From Chelativorans sp. (GTDB taxonomy: Bacteria; Pseudomonadota; Alphaproteobacteria; Rhizobiales; Rhizobiaceae): a stretch of 64,000 nucleotides of DNA. The stretch is taken from contig NZ_JAPSLH010000015.1 in assembly GCF_031180965.1 (NCBI RefSeq), positions 36,029 to 100,028 on the forward strand, in the 5' to 3' direction. Below, piece after piece: positions 17,304 through 30,639 of the stretch. Positions within the stretch are counted from its first letter, which is position 1. Each line of letters opens with the position of its first letter. Position numbers and translations under genes: made by a program. The notes under the pieces are model-generated. The model did no database searches and was not told where the DNA came from. It saw only the letters and a list, made by a program, of their open reading frames with translations.

Positions 17304-20297
17304 ATGGCACGGCAAAACCAGGCCAACGACGACTTTTCCATCACCTCCTTCCTCTATGGCGGCAACGCCGCCTATATCGAGGAGCTCTATGCCGCCTATG
17401 AGAGCGATCCGGGTTCGGTGAGCGCCGATTGGCGCGTCTTCTTCAGCCAGCTCAAGGACAATGCGGCGGATGTGAAGAAGAGCGCCGAAGGCGCCTCGTG
17501 GAAGAAGAAGGGCTGGCCGCTCACGGCCAATGGCGAGTTGGTCTCGGCGCTCGACGGCAACTGGGCCGCGGTCGAGGGCGAGATCGACCTCAAGCTGCGC
17601 AGGAAGGCCGCCGACGGCGGAGTGTCTCTGACCGAAGCGGAGGTGCAGCGCGCTACGCGCGATTCCGTGCGCGCCATCATGATGATCCGCGCTTATCGGA
17701 TGCGCGGGCACCTGCACGCCAATCTCGACCCCCTCGGGCTCGCCAAGCCGCTCGAGGACTATAACGAGCTCTCGCCCGCCGCTTACGGCTTCACCGAGGC
17801 CGATTACGACCGGCCGATCTTCATCGACAACGTGCTGGGGCTCGAGACCGCCACCATCCGCGAGATGCTGGCGATCCTGAAGCGCACCTATTGCTCCACG
17901 CTGGGCGTCGAGTTCATGCACATCTCCAACCCCGAGGAGAAGGCGTGGATCCAGGAGCGCATCGAAGGCCCGGACAAGGGTGTCGCCTTCACCGCCAACG
18001 GCAAGAAGGCGATCCTCCAGAAGCTGATCGAAGCGGAAGGGTTCGAGCAGTTCATCGACGTCAAGTACAAGGGCACCAAGCGTTTTGGCCTCGATGGCGG
18101 CGAGGCGCTCATCCCCGCGCTGGAGCAGATCATCAAGCGCGGCGGGCAGCTGGGCCTGAAGGAGATCGTGCTCGGCATGGCCCATCGCGGCCGCCTCAAT
18201 GTGCTCTCCCAGGTGATGGGCAAGCCGCATCGCGCCATCTTCCACGAGTTCAAGGGCGGCTCCTTCGCGCCCGACGAGGTGGAGGGCTCCGGCGACGTCA
18301 AATACCACCTCGGCGCGTCCTCCGACCGCGAGTTCGACGGCAACAAGGTGCATCTGTCGCTTACCGCGAACCCGTCGCATCTGGAGATCGTCGATCCCGT
18401 GGTGATGGGCAAGGCGCGCGCCAAGCAGGACCAGCTCTACGGCCGCAAGCGCGAGGAGATGATCCCGCTCGCAGAGCGGGCCAAGGTCATGCCGCTGCTT
18501 CTGCACGGCGATGCGGCCTTCGCCGGCCAGGGCGTCGTGGCGGAGATCCTGGGGCTGTCGGGCCTGCGCGGCCACCGCGTCGCGGGAACCGTCCATTTCA
18601 TCATCAACAACCAGATCGGCTTTACCACCAACCCGCGCTTCTCGCGCTCCTCGCCCTATCCCTCGGACGTGGCGAAGATGATCGAGGCGCCGATCTTCCA
18701 CGTGAATGGCGACGACCCGGAGGCGGTGGTCTATGCGGCGAAAGTCGCGACCGAGTTCCGCATGCAGTTCCACAAGCCGGTCGTGGTGGACATGTTCTGC
18801 TATCGCCGCTACGGCCACAATGAGGGCGACGAGCCGGCATTCACGCAGCCGATCATGTACCGCACCATCCGCTCGCATCCGACGACGGTGGAGATCTATT
18901 CGAGGAAGCTCATCGAGGAAGGGCTCGTCACGAAGGACGACATCGACCAGATGAAGGCCGACTGGCGGGCAAAGCTCGAAGCCGAGTTCGAGGCCGGCCA
19001 ATCCTACAAGCCCAACAAGGCCGACTGGCTGGACGGCGTCTGGTCGGGGCTGCGCAAGGCCGACAATGAGGACGAGCAGCGCCGCGGCAAAACGGCGGTG
19101 CCGGTCAAGACGCTGAAGGAGATCGGCAAGAAGCTGACCGAAGTGCCGGCGGATTTCGAAGTCCACCGCACCATCCGCCGCTTCCTCGACAACCGCAAGC
19201 AGATGATCGAGACGGGCGAGGGGATCGACTGGGCCATGGCGGAGGCGCTCGCCTTCGGCTCCATCCTGCTTGAGGGCAATCCCGTGCGTCTGTCCGGCCA
19301 GGATTCGGAGCGCGGCACCTTCTCGCAGCGCCATTCGGTGCTTTTCGACCAAGCAACCGAGAACCGCTACATCCCCCTCAACCATCTGGGGCCCCAGCAG
19401 GCCAACTACGAAGTCATCAACTCGATGCTGTCGGAAGAGGCCGTGCTCGGCTTCGAATACGGCTATTCACTCGCCGAGCCGCGGGCGCTGACTCTTTGGG
19501 AAGCCCAGTTCGGCGATTTCGCCAATGGCGCGCAGGTGGTGTTCGACCAGTTCATCTCCAGCGGCGAGCGCAAATGGCTGCGCATGTCGGGCCTCGTCTG
19601 CCTGCTGCCGCATGGCTATGAGGGCCAGGGGCCGGAGCATTCCTCAGCGCGCCTCGAGCGCTTCCTGCAGATGTGCGCCGAGGACAACATGCAGGTGGCG
19701 AACTGCACCACGCCGGCCAACTATTTCCATATCCTGCGCCGGCAGTTGAAGCGCGACTTCCGCAAGCCGCTTATCCTGATGACGCCGAAATCGCTCCTGC
19801 GCCACAAGCGGGCGGTCTCGACCTTGTCCGAGATGTCGGGCGAAAGCTCCTTCCACCGGCTCCTATGGGACGACGCCCAGTATCTGCCCAACGAGCCGAT
19901 CAAGCTCGTCAAGGATTCGAAGATCCGCCGCGTCGTGATGTGCTCGGGCAAGGTCTATTACGACCTTTACGAGGAGCGCGAGAAGCGCGGCATCAACGAC
20001 GTCTATCTCTTGCGCGTCGAGCAGCTCTATCCCTTCCCGGCGAAGGCGCTGATCACCGAGCTGTCACGCTTCCGCAATGCGGAAATGGTGTGGTGCCAGG
20101 AGGAGCCCAAGAACATGGGCGCCTGGTCCTTCATCGACCCGTATCTGGAGTGGGTGCTGCAGCATATCGAAGCCAAGAACAAGCGCGTGCGTTATGCGGG
20201 ACGGCCGGCCTCGGCCTCGCCGGCCACCGGCCTCATGTCCAAGCATCTGGAGCAGCTTGCGCAGCTGCTCGAAGACGCCCTGGGCGGCCAGGCCTGA
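17304..20297 (+). CDS. sucA: 2-Oxoglutarate dehydrogenase E1 component
   Basis: SucA is the thiamine-diphosphate-dependent decarboxylase of the 2-oxoglutarate dehydrogenase complex. The 997-residue length is that of the alphaproteobacterial enzyme. The N-terminal segment FLYGGNAAYIEELYAAYESD binds E2. VLGMAHRGRLNVL, the GDAAFAGQG motif, YRRYGHNEGDEPAFTQP and the C-terminal LLPHGYEGQGPEHSSARLER are present. A 6-bp hairpin (17276-17293) lies just before the start codon region. The gene is followed by sucB after 36 bases. Confidence 0.98.
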   Translation: MARQNQANDDFSITSFLYGGNAAYIEELYAAYESDPGSVSADWRVFFSQLKDNAADVKKSAEGASWKKKGWPLTANGELVSALDGNWAAVEGEIDLKLRRKAADGGVSLTEAEVQRATRDSVRAIMMIRAYRMRGHLHANLDPLGLAKPLEDYNELSPAAYGFTEADYDRPIFIDNVLGLETATIREMLAILKRTYCSTLGVEFMHISNPEEKAWIQERIEGPDKGVAFTANGKKAILQKLIEAEGFEQFIDVKYKGTKRFGLDGGEALIPALEQIIKRGGQLGLKEIVLGMAHRGRLNVLSQVMGKPHRAIFHEFKGGSFAPDEVEGSGDVKYHLGASSDREFDGNKVHLSLTANPSHLEIVDPVVMGKARAKQDQLYGRKREEMIPLAERAKVMPLLLHGDAAFAGQGVVAEILGLSGLRGHRVAGTVHFIINNQIGFTTNPRFSRSSPYPSDVAKMIEAPIFHVNGDDPEAVVYAAKVATEFRMQFHKPVVVDMFCYRRYGHNEGDEPAFTQPIMYRTIRSHPTTVEIYSRKLIEEGLVTKDDIDQMKADWRAKLEAEFEAGQSYKPNKADWLDGVWSGLRKADNEDEQRRGKTAVPVKTLKEIGKKLTEVPADFEVHRTIRRFLDNRKQMIETGEGIDWAMAEALAFGSILLEGNPVRLSGQDSERGTFSQRHSVLFDQATENRYIPLNHLGPQQANYEVINSMLSEEAVLGFEYGYSLAEPRALTLWEAQFGDFANGAQVVFDQFISSGERKWLRMSGLVCLLPHGYEGQGPEHSSARLERFLQMCAEDNMQVANCTTPANYFHILRRQLKRDFRKPLILMTPKSLLRHKRAVSTLSEMSGESSFHRLLWDDAQYLPNEPIKLVKDSKIRRVVMCSGKVYYDLYEEREKRGINDVYLLRVEQLYPFPAKALITELSRFRNAEMVWCQEEPKNMGAWSFIDPYLEWVLQHIEAKNKRVRYAGRPASASPATGLMSKHLEQLAQLLEDALGGQA

Positions 20298-20333
20298 TCG
20301 CAACGGATCCGACAGAACCAACGGAAGAGAACA

Positions 20334-21617
20334 ATGGCTACCGAAATCCGCGTTCCCACACTGGGCGAATCCGTTACCGAGGCCACCATCGGCCGCTGGT
20401 TCAAGAAGGTCGGCGACCCGATCAGCGCCGACGAGCCGATCGTCGAGCTTGAAACCGACAAGGTGACGGTCGAAGTGCCCGCGCCGGCTTCCGGCACGCT
20501 GCAGGAAATTGCCGCCCAGGAAGGCGAGACGGTGGGCCTCAACGCGCTGCTCGGCTCGATCGGCGATGGCGCCGGTGCGGCCGCTCCTGCGAAGCCGGCA
20601 GGCGGTGAAAAGAAGGAGGCCGTGGCTCAGGCAGCGGGCAGTTCGGGCGGCTCCACCACCGCGGAGGCGATCGAGAAGACCGCGAATGTGGGCGGGGAGC
20701 CTCCCATCGAAGAGCGGAAGAGGCCGCCGGCCCCCTCGGCCGCCAAGCTCCTGGCTGAAAACAAGCTCTCCGTCGATGAGGTTGCTGGTTCCGGTAAGGA
20801 CGCGCAGGTGCTGAAGGGCGACGTGCTGGCCGCCATCGAGCGCGGCAATCGTGCCGCGTCCAGCCAGCCAGCCGAGACGCCGAAGGTCGCCCGGGCGCCA
20901 TCGGGGGCGGAAGATGAGGCGCGCGAGGAACGCGTGAAGATGACGCGTCTGCGCCAGACCATCGCCCGCCGGCTGAAGGACGCGCAGAACACGGCCGCCA
21001 TGCTGACCACCTTCAACGAGGTGGACATGACGGCGGTGATGGACCTGCGCAAGAAGTACAAGGACCTGTTCGAGAAGAAGCACGATGTGAAGCTCGGCTT
21101 CATGGGCTTCTTCACCAAGGCGGTCTGCCATGCGCTGAAGGAGATCCCGACCGTCAATGCGGAGATCGACGGCACGGACATCATCTACAAGAACTACTGC
21201 CATATCGGCGTTGCCGTCGGCACGGATCGCGGCCTGGTCGTGCCCGTGGTGCGGGACGCGGACCGGATGACCATCGCTGAGGTCGAGAAGGAGATCGGCC
21301 GGCTGGGCATGGCCGCCCGCGACGGCAAGCTGTCGATGGCGGAGATGCAGGGCGGCACCTTCACCATCTCCAATGGCGGCGTTTATGGCTCGCTGATGTC
21401 GACGCCCATCCTCAACGCGCCGCAATCGGGCATCCTTGGCATGCACAAGATCCAGGAGCGACCGATGGTTGTCGGCGGGCAGATCGTCGTCCGGCCGATG
21501 ATGTATCTGGCGCTCTCCTACGACCACAGGATCGTCGACGGCAAGGAAGCCGTGACGTTCCTTGTCCGTGTCAAGGAGGTGCTGGAGGATCCCGAGCGCC
21601 TGGTGCTCGATCTCTAG
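20334..21617 (+). CDS. sucB: 2-Oxoglutarate dehydrogenase E2 component (dihydrolipoyl succinyltransferase)
   Basis: The 427-residue E2 core protein has one N-terminal lipoyl domain, with the lipoylated lysine (Lys43) in [11 protein letters not shown]. An Ala/Pro/Gly-rich linker leads to a peripheral-subunit-binding domain at about residues 135-170 ([20 protein letters not shown]). The C-terminal catalytic domain ends with the acyltransferase motif [17 protein letters not shown]. It acts with SucA and the Lpd encoded next. Confidence 0.98.
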   Translation: MATEIRVPTLGESVTEATIGRWFKKVGDPISADEPIVELETDKVTVEVPAPASGTLQEIAAQEGETVGLNALLGSIGDGAGAAAPAKPAGGEKKEAVAQAAGSSGGSTTAEAIEKTANVGGEPPIEERKRPPAPSAAKLLAENKLSVDEVAGSGKDAQVLKGDVLAAIERGNRAASSQPAETPKVARAPSGAEDEAREERVKMTRLRQTIARRLKDAQNTAAMLTTFNEVDMTAVMDLRKKYKDLFEKKHDVKLGFMGFFTKAVCHALKEIPTVNAEIDGTDIIYKNYCHIGVAVGTDRGLVVPVVRDADRMTIAEVEKEIGRLGMAARDGKLSMAEMQGGTFTISNGGVYGSLMSTPILNAPQSGILGMHKIQERPMVVGGQIVVRPMMYLALSYDHRIVDGKEAVTFLVRVKEVLEDPERLVLDL

Positions 21618-21658
21618 ACTTCGCCCTTTTCCCCTTTAGAGCAAAGTGAGGGACTTCC

Positions 21659-23071
21659 ATGTCCGACACCTATGACGTCGTCGTGATCGGAACCGGCCCC
21701 GGCGGTTATGTCTGCGCCATCAAGGCGGCCCAGCTCGGCCTCAAGACGGCAGTGGTGGAGAAGCGGCCGAACCATGGCGGGACCTGCGTCAATGTCGGCT
21801 GCATTCCGTCCAAGGCGCTGCTGCACGCGACCGAGATGTTCGCCGAGGCGGGCCACTCCTTCGCCGATCTTGGCATCGATGTCGGCCGGCCGACATTCGA
21901 TCTGGCAAAGATGCTCGCCCACAAGGACCGCACGGTCGAGCAGAACGTCAAGGGCCTTGATTTCCTCTTCAAGAAGAACAAGATCGACGTCTTCCGCGGC
22001 ACGGGCAGGATCGCCGGCGCGGGTAAGGTGGCCGTCACCGGCGACGACGGCAAGGAAGAGACGGTCGAGACGAAGAACATCGTCATCGCCACCGGCTCGG
22101 ATGTGGCAGGCATCCCCGGCGTCAAAGTCGAGTTCGACGAGAAGGTGATTGTCTCGTCCACCGGCGCGCTGGACCTTGAGAAGGTGCCGGAGCGGCTGGT
22201 CGTCGTGGGCGGCGGCGTGATCGGGCTGGAGCTCGGCTCGGTCTGGTCGCGGCTGGGCGCGAAGGTGACGGTGATTGAATATCTCGACACGATACTCGGC
22301 GGCATGGACGGCGAGATCGCCAAGCAGTTCCAGCGCATGCTTTCGAAGCAGGGATTCGAGTTCAAGCTCGGAGCCAAGGTCACCGGTGTCTCGAAGGCCA
22401 CAGCCGGCGCTACCGTCACCTTCGAGCCCGCCAAGGGCGGCGCGGCGGAGACGGTGGAGGCGGATGTCGTCCTGGTCGCCACCGGCCGAAAGCCCTACAC
22501 GGAGGGCTTGGGTCTTAAGGAAGCGGGCGTGGAGGTGGACGAGCGTGGCCGCGTCAAGACCGACCATCACCTTCGCACGAATGTTCCGGGCATCTACGCG
22601 ATTGGTGACGTCGTTGCCGGACCGATGCTCGCGCACAAGGCCGAGGATGAAGGCGTGGCGGTGGCGGAAATCATTGCCGGCCAGGCCGGTCACGTGAACT
22701 ACGATGTGATCCCCGCAGTCGTCTATACCAGCCCGGAAGTCGCCTCGGTCGGCAAGACCGAGGAAGAGCTTAAGAAGGCCGGTATCGAATACAATGCCGG
22801 TAAATTCCCCTTCAGCGCCAATGGGCGTGCTCGTTCCATGCTGCACACCGACGGTTTCGTGAAGATCCTGGCCGACAAGAAGACGGACCGCGTCCTGGGC
22901 GTACACATCCTCGGCTTCGGCGCGGGAGAAATGATCCACGAGGCGGCGGTGCTGATGGAGTTCGGCGGCTCGTCAGAGGATCTGGCGCGCACCTGCCACG
23001 CCCATCCGACCATGTCGGAGGCGGTTCGGGAAGCCGCCCTCGCCACCTTCGCCAAGCCGATCCATAGCTGA
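21659..23071 (+). CDS. lpdA: Dihydrolipoyl dehydrogenase
   Basis: The E3 flavoprotein reoxidises the lipoyl groups of the 2-oxoacid dehydrogenase complexes. The 470-residue protein has FAD-binding [20 protein letters not shown], the redox-active disulfide [13 protein letters not shown], an NAD-binding [15 protein letters not shown] and a C-terminal HAHPTMSEA with the catalytic His-Glu pair. It is the last gene of the suc block. A hairpin with arms CGTCTGCC/GGCAGACG (23092-23115) follows. Confidence 0.98.
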   Translation: MSDTYDVVVIGTGPGGYVCAIKAAQLGLKTAVVEKRPNHGGTCVNVGCIPSKALLHATEMFAEAGHSFADLGIDVGRPTFDLAKMLAHKDRTVEQNVKGLDFLFKKNKIDVFRGTGRIAGAGKVAVTGDDGKEETVETKNIVIATGSDVAGIPGVKVEFDEKVIVSSTGALDLEKVPERLVVVGGGVIGLELGSVWSRLGAKVTVIEYLDTILGGMDGEIAKQFQRMLSKQGFEFKLGAKVTGVSKATAGATVTFEPAKGGAAETVEADVVLVATGRKPYTEGLGLKEAGVEVDERGRVKTDHHLRTNVPGIYAIGDVVAGPMLAHKAEDEGVAVAEIIAGQAGHVNYDVIPAVVYTSPEVASVGKTEEELKKAGIEYNAGKFPFSANGRARSMLHTDGFVKILADKKTDRVLGVHILGFGAGEMIHEAAVLMEFGGSSEDLARTCHAHPTMSEAVREAALATFAKPIHS

Positions 23072-23091
23072 TAGAGGCGGCTGCGGCCGCA

Positions 23092-23115
23092 CGTCTGCCC
23101 GCCGGTCGGCAGACG
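23092..23115 (+). terminator. Hairpin after lpdA
   Basis: An 8-bp perfect stem, CGTCTGCC (23092-23099) with GGCAGACG (23108-23115), lies 20 bases after the lpdA stop. No U-tract follows, so it may be a processing or stability element rather than a strong terminator. Confidence 0.45.
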
Positions 23116-23118
23116 CAA

Positions 23119-23292
23119 TCAGCTGGTGATCTGTTCCTTCTTGCGATGCTCGCAGCCGCCGGGTCCAGCATCGTCGGAAGGCGGGCTGCTCTGGCTCTGG
23201 CCGCTCTGGGCAAGGGCGATACCCGCGGGGACAGTGGCGGCGGCTAGGACGGAGGCGAGGCCGAGAGCGGCGATAAGAAGTGTTCTGCGCAT
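23119..23292 (-). CDS. Small exported peptide, function unknown
   Basis: A 57-residue reading frame starting MRRTLLIAALGLASVLAAA, an n/h-region typical of a Sec signal peptide, with a likely cleavage after AGIALA. The mature part would be about 29 residues, polar, with one cysteine (GGCEHRKKEQITS at the C-terminus). It lies between the lpdA hairpin and a zinc-ribbon gene on the same strand. I do not recognise a family. Codon use looks normal for the window, which supports it being a gene. Confidence 0.6.
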   Translation of the reverse strand: MRRTLLIAALGLASVLAAATVPAGIALAQSGQSQSSPPSDDAGPGGCEHRKKEQITS

Positions 23293-23398
23293 GGTGACAC
23301 TCCGCTGTTGCAGGCATCAAACTAGCGCGCCCCCCGCCCCGCGGCGAGAGTATTTTTTCGCCTGAAGAATGGCGGGCACATCGGCGCCGCCAGCCGGA

Positions 23399-23686
23399 TC
23401 AGAAGTCGAAGATCTCGCCCAGGAGCGATTTCTTCTTGCGGCCGCGATACTGGTCCTCGTAGCGGCCCTGTCCGCGGTACTCGCGATCCTTGTCGTAGCC
23501 GCGGTCATAGCCGCTCGGCGGGGGTGGGGCTTCCGGAGCTGTTCGGTCGATGATCTTGTCCAGTTCGCCGCGGTCGAGCCAAACCCCACGGCACTTCGGG
23601 CAGTAGTCGATCTCCACCCCGCTGCGGTCGGCCATCACCAGGTCGGTGCGGCAGACGGGGCAAAGCAGTCCAACATGTTCGGCCAT
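23399..23686 (-). CDS. zf-TFIIB-type zinc-ribbon protein
   Basis: A 95-residue protein. The N-terminal 45 residues form a zinc ribbon with two CxxC knuckles, CPVC (Cys9, Cys12) and CPKC (Cys29, Cys32), followed by GVWLDRGELDKII, the signature of the bacterial zf-TFIIB family. The remainder is a Tyr/Arg/Gly/Asp-rich tail ending KKKSLLGEIFDF, which looks disordered. The role is unknown; nucleic acid or protein binding is possible. Confidence 0.9.
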   Translation of the reverse strand: MAEHVGLLCPVCRTDLVMADRSGVEIDYCPKCRGVWLDRGELDKIIDRTAPEAPPPPSGYDRGYDKDREYRGQGRYEDQYRGRKKKSLLGEIFDF

Positions 23687-23771
23687 TTCTCATCCCTCTG
23701 GTGGTTTTCGCAGCCCGTATTTAGGAACCGGAGCTGGACGCTTCCACCCCGCAAGAGGGAAATCAGGGCGG

Positions 23772-24728
23772 CTACGCCCTGATCTCCTGTCTCTGGAAGG
23801 AGACATAGGCGGCGGTGAACAGCACCAGGAGCGCCGCGATCATGCAGGCAAGCTGCGGCCAGATCAGCATCAGGCTCTGCGACGCCGGCAAAGGTGCGCC
23901 GATCACCGCCTGGCTGAGCTGATTGGCGAAGACGAGGCCGAGCGACCGCGTCTCCGGATTGAGGATCGCCAGCGTCATCTCGCCGAATAGCGTGTTGGGC
24001 GAAATGCGCGCGATCGCCCGCTCCACCTCCACCCGGTCGACCGCCGTCATGGGATCGAACGGGTCGACCGGCGCGATCGCCCCTGCGATGAGCGGCGACA
24101 GCATCGGCCAGAAAATGGTGAAGAGCAGCCAGACTGTGAGCGTGGCCAGCGCCGACGTCGCCGGCGACCGGAAGATGGTGGAGAACACCATCGCCACCGC
24201 GAGCCACACGCCGGCATAGACGAAGGAGGCGAGCAGGAAGGCGAGCCCGCGCAGGATCTCCTCCGCGCTCGGCGGCAGGCCGACCAGCAGGATGCCGAGC
24301 CCGATCACCAGCAGCCAGAGCACGAGCAGGCAGATGGCGATGACGATGAGGCATCCCAGGAATTTGCCGGTCAGCAGAGCATCGCGATAGATCGGCTGCG
24401 ACAGGATGCGCGACATCGTGCGGCGATTGTATTCGCCGTTGATCGCGTCGAAGCCGAGCGCGATCGCCACCAGCGGCAGAAGGAAGCCGAGAAAAGCGAC
24501 GAAGGAGGGCAGCGGCTCCTGCGCCGTGGTGAAGAGGCGCAGGAAGAGGAACTGGTCCTCGCTCACCGTCGCCGTGATCTGCCCGATCGCGGCATAGACC
24601 GCGCCCACCGCGGTGAGCAGCACAAGGAGCATCACCAGGTGGATGCGCGCGCTCGTCATATGGTCGGCCGCCTCCTTCAAGGCGACCGTCGCAAGCCCGG
24701 TAAAGGGCGAACCTTCACGCTGCGGCAT
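23772..24728 (-). CDS. ABC-2 type transporter permease (NosY-like)
   Basis: A 318-residue membrane protein with about six hydrophobic helices, starting [47 protein letters not shown] matches the cytoplasmic coupling region of ABC-2 permeases such as NosY. Its start overlaps the end of the ATPase gene by 14 bases. It forms a three-gene operon with the ATPase and a NEW3-domain exported protein. The exported substrate is unknown. An upstream in-frame extension inside the ATPase gene is not credible. Confidence 0.9.
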   Translation of the reverse strand: MPQREGSPFTGLATVALKEAADHMTSARIHLVMLLVLLTAVGAVYAAIGQITATVSEDQFLFLRLFTTAQEPLPSFVAFLGFLLPLVAIALGFDAINGEYNRRTMSRILSQPIYRDALLTGKFLGCLIVIAICLLVLWLLVIGLGILLVGLPPSAEEILRGLAFLLASFVYAGVWLAVAMVFSTIFRSPATSALATLTVWLLFTIFWPMLSPLIAGAIAPVDPFDPMTAVDRVEVERAIARISPNTLFGEMTLAILNPETRSLGLVFANQLSQAVIGAPLPASQSLMLIWPQLACMIAALLVLFTAAYVSFQRQEIRA

Positions 24729-25656
24729 GGACCTTCTCCTCCTCGAAGAACCGGACATAGACTTCGTCCAGGGTCGTCTGGCGGATCGACATGGTGCGGA
24801 GCGAACCGCCGGCCGCGACCACGCGGCGGGCGATCTCAGGCCGCGCATCGGCATCTGCATCGACGCGCCACAGGCCCGACCGCTGTTCGACCACGCCCGT
24901 GACATGCGGCGCGCCGGCAAGCGCCGTCCGCAAATCGACACCGTCCGCCTCAACCTCGACCACATGGGTGCCGCCGAGGACGTCGCTCGTCAGATCCGCC
25001 ACCTTGCCCATGAGGCCGATGCGGCCGCGGTTAAAGAGGGCCACGCGGCCGCAGATCTCCTGCACCATGGTGAGCAGGTGCGAGGAGAGCACGATGGTGA
25101 TGCCCTCGCGCGAAAGCTCGCCGATGAGGTCCAGCAGCTCCTGCGTCGATTGCGGATCGAGGCCGGAAGTGGGCTCGTCGAGAATGGCGATCTCGGCGCG
25201 CTTGATCAGCACCTCGGCCAGGCCCAGGCGCTGGCGCATGCCGCGCGAGAAGGTGCCGACGCGGCGCTCCGCCGCATGGCTGAGCCGGACGCGCTCGAGC
25301 GCGTAGCCGATACGCGCCGAGGCCTCCGCGCCCGGCAGTCCCGACAGGCGCGCGGTGTAAAGAAGGTTCTCGCGCGCCGTCAGATTGTCGTAGAAGCCGA
25401 TCTGATCCGGCAGGTAGCCCACCCGGCGCTTCACCTCGAGCGGGTTGCGCAGGGGGTCGAGGCCGAGCACGCGGACCGTGCCGGAGGTCGGCTCCGTCAG
25501 GCCGAGGAGGAGCAGGATCGTCGTCGTCTTGCCGGAGCCGTTCGGCCCCAGAAGCCCGAAGACCTCCCCCTTCTCGACCGTCAGGTCAAGCCCGTCCACG
25601 GCCGCGTGGCGGCCGTAACGCTTGACGAGGTTCCTCGTCTCTATGACCGTGTTCAT
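24715..25656 (-). CDS. ABC transporter ATP-binding protein (ABC-2/NosF type)
   Basis: A 313-residue ATPase with one nucleotide-binding domain. Walker A is [13 protein letters not shown], the signature is [14 protein letters not shown], Walker B is [13 protein letters not shown], and the switch histidine is in VLSSHLL. The C-terminal 80 residues form an extra domain like those of DrrA/NosF-type ATPases. Its start overlaps the stop of the NEW3 gene (ATGA). It would energise the adjoining permease. Confidence 0.94.
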   Translation of the reverse strand: MNTVIETRNLVKRYGRHAAVDGLDLTVEKGEVFGLLGPNGSGKTTTILLLLGLTEPTSGTVRVLGLDPLRNPLEVKRRVGYLPDQIGFYDNLTARENLLYTARLSGLPGAEASARIGYALERVRLSHAAERRVGTFSRGMRQRLGLAEVLIKRAEIAILDEPTSGLDPQSTQELLDLIGELSREGITIVLSSHLLTMVQEICGRVALFNRGRIGLMGKVADLTSDVLGGTHVVEVEADGVDLRTALAGAPHVTGVVEQRSGLWRVDADADARPEIARRVVAAGGSLRTMSIRQTTLDEVYVRFFEEEKVHAAA

Positions 25657-26888
25657 CGCCTGCCATACCGTGTTACCGCAAAACCAAGGACCATGACTGC
25701 AGCGGCGATGACGCCAAGCCCGGTGACGCCCCAGATGGTCGATGTGCGCACGGTGACGCGGAAGCTTTCGTTATCGGAGGCGCCGTCGCCATTGGCGCGC
25801 ACCGTGACCACATAGTCGCCGGCGATCGCCTGGTCCGAGGGCGTCATGTTGACCGCCACTTCGGCCGACTCCCCGGCGGGGATTTCGGCGATCTCCTCGG
25901 GATTGAACTCGACATTCCAGCCGGAGGGCGGGCTTGCGGAGAATTTCACCGCGCGGGCCGGCGCCGTGCCGCGGTTCTCCACGGTGAAGTTGAAGGTGCG
26001 CTGCTCGCCGGCGGTCGCATCGCCGGAAAGCCGACCGCCGGGACCGGCAAGGGCGAGTTCCGCCTGGCCGGTAATGTCGAGCACAAGCTGCGTTTCGGCC
26101 GCGGCATTGCCGCCCGCCGCCCGCACCATTACCGGATACTGGCCGGCCTGCGCATTCTCGGGCGCTTTCACCGTGACGGACAGGTTCTTCTTCTCGCCGG
26201 CGGCGAGCGGAATGCTTGTAAGCTCCTGGGAGCCGTAGCGCTCCTTGAAGGTCACCTGGAAGCCTGGCGCGGCCTCCGCGAGCAGGTTTACCACCGTGTC
26301 CTCCTGCCCGTCATTGGCGATCTCCACCTGATAGTCGAAGGTGGAGCGCACCGTGCCGCGCAGCGCCGGCAGCTCCGGCTTCAGCGTCAGCTCGGCCGGT
26401 TGTGTCTCGGCGAGAGTGAGCGCAATGGGCAGTTCCAGCGTCTGATTGCCCGACTTGCCGGTGATGGTGAACTGATAGGTGTCGCCAACGGCGCCCTCGG
26501 CAGGCGTGAGCTTCAGCGACAGATCGATCGTCTGGTCGGAAGCGGCGATCGCCGCGCCGACGCGTTTGCCATCGCCCTCGATCTCCCACTGCCAGCCCTC
26601 CGGCAGGCCGGAGATGGCGAATTCCACCCGCTGCGGCGGCAGCCCCTTGTTGGCGAGCGAAAGGCCGATATCCACTTCCTCGCCCGGCTGGGCGAAGAAG
26701 GCCGGATAGGGCGTCGTCAGCCACAGCCCCTGAAGCTCCTGCTCGACGGCAGCGCCGGGCGGCTGTGGCGCCGGGGCGGTCTGGGCAAGGGCCGAGGAGG
26801 TGCCCAGCAGCAAGCCGCCCACGACAAAGGTTGCACTCAAGGATTTGATGAGAGTTTTGCGCGCAAAAAAGGCGTGCGCAGGAATCAT
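25653..26888 (-). CDS. Exported NEW3-domain protein anchored by a C-terminal helix
   Basis: A 411-residue protein with a signal peptide ([19 protein letters not shown], cleavage near residue 35), three Ig-like beta-sandwich repeats of the NEW3 (alpha-galactosidase NPCBM-associated) type, and a C-terminal transmembrane helix ([19 protein letters not shown]) before a short basic tail. The repeats can be followed by [28 protein letters not shown] and [14 protein letters not shown], each a P-x-GW/GF-type turn. It would face the periplasm. Together with the ABC-2 transporter genes it forms a conserved-looking unit of unknown function. Confidence 0.85.
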   Translation of the reverse strand: MIPAHAFFARKTLIKSLSATFVVGGLLLGTSSALAQTAPAPQPPGAAVEQELQGLWLTTPYPAFFAQPGEEVDIGLSLANKGLPPQRVEFAISGLPEGWQWEIEGDGKRVGAAIAASDQTIDLSLKLTPAEGAVGDTYQFTITGKSGNQTLELPIALTLAETQPAELTLKPELPALRGTVRSTFDYQVEIANDGQEDTVVNLLAEAAPGFQVTFKERYGSQELTSIPLAAGEKKNLSVTVKAPENAQAGQYPVMVRAAGGNAAAETQLVLDITGQAELALAGPGGRLSGDATAGEQRTFNFTVENRGTAPARAVKFSASPPSGWNVEFNPEEIAEIPAGESAEVAVNMTPSDQAIAGDYVVTVRANGDGASDNESFRVTVRTSTIWGVTGLGVIAAAVMVLGFAVTRYGRR

Positions 26889-27142
26889 GTTTCCCTCCCT
26901 GCTTCGCGATCAATGCGGAGTTGACCCGGCCTGAAAGGCCGTGGATTCGATATAGGAAAACAGAAGAATTGCTGCAAGTATGGCAGGAGTGGGGCTAGTG
27001 ATGTGCGGCCAGCGCCGGGGATGCGGCATGGCCGACTTGGTGGTAAGCTGGTAGCGCAAACGGAGGAAGATGGAGTGGCGCGGGAGTGCTGGAAGACGCC
27101 ATCCGCAGTTCGGCAGGCCCGCCCGAACGGCGGCGGGGAGAC

Positions 27143-30409
<3,267 letters not shown>

Positions 30410-30550
30410 GGGCTCTGACCTGGGGCGCTATGCGCGGCGGCGGGCTCAAGCTCCGAGAAGAACGCCGGTCGCTTTCGAGGCGTGGTGCCCGTCGGGAGGT
30501 ATTACGCGGCCGTTTCGCATGCCGGCGTTCTTTACCGGCCCGACACGAAA

Positions 30551-30568
30551 GTGTCATCGAACTGTTAC
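30551..30568 (+). promoter_or_regulatory. PHO box upstream of pstS
   Basis: GTGTCAT (30551-30557), 4 bases, CTGTTAC (30562-30568) forms two direct 7-mers with an 11-base period, matching the PhoB-binding consensus CTGTCAT-N4-CTGTCAT. It lies 72 bases before pstS, suggesting PhoB-dependent induction of pstSCAB-phoU-phoB. Confidence 0.75.
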
Positions 30569-30639
30569 ACAGGAAGTCTATGGGCTCTCTCGGCGCCACC
30601 AGAGAGACGGCGTCGGACAAATCCGGACAGGAGCAGGCA

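Noticed and set aside
15816..19385. Open minus-strand frame of 1189 codons
   Set aside because: It is antisense to the cupin, sucD and sucA genes, all strongly supported. High GC content leaves such frames open by chance, and the translation (His/Arg/Leu-rich) has no domain.
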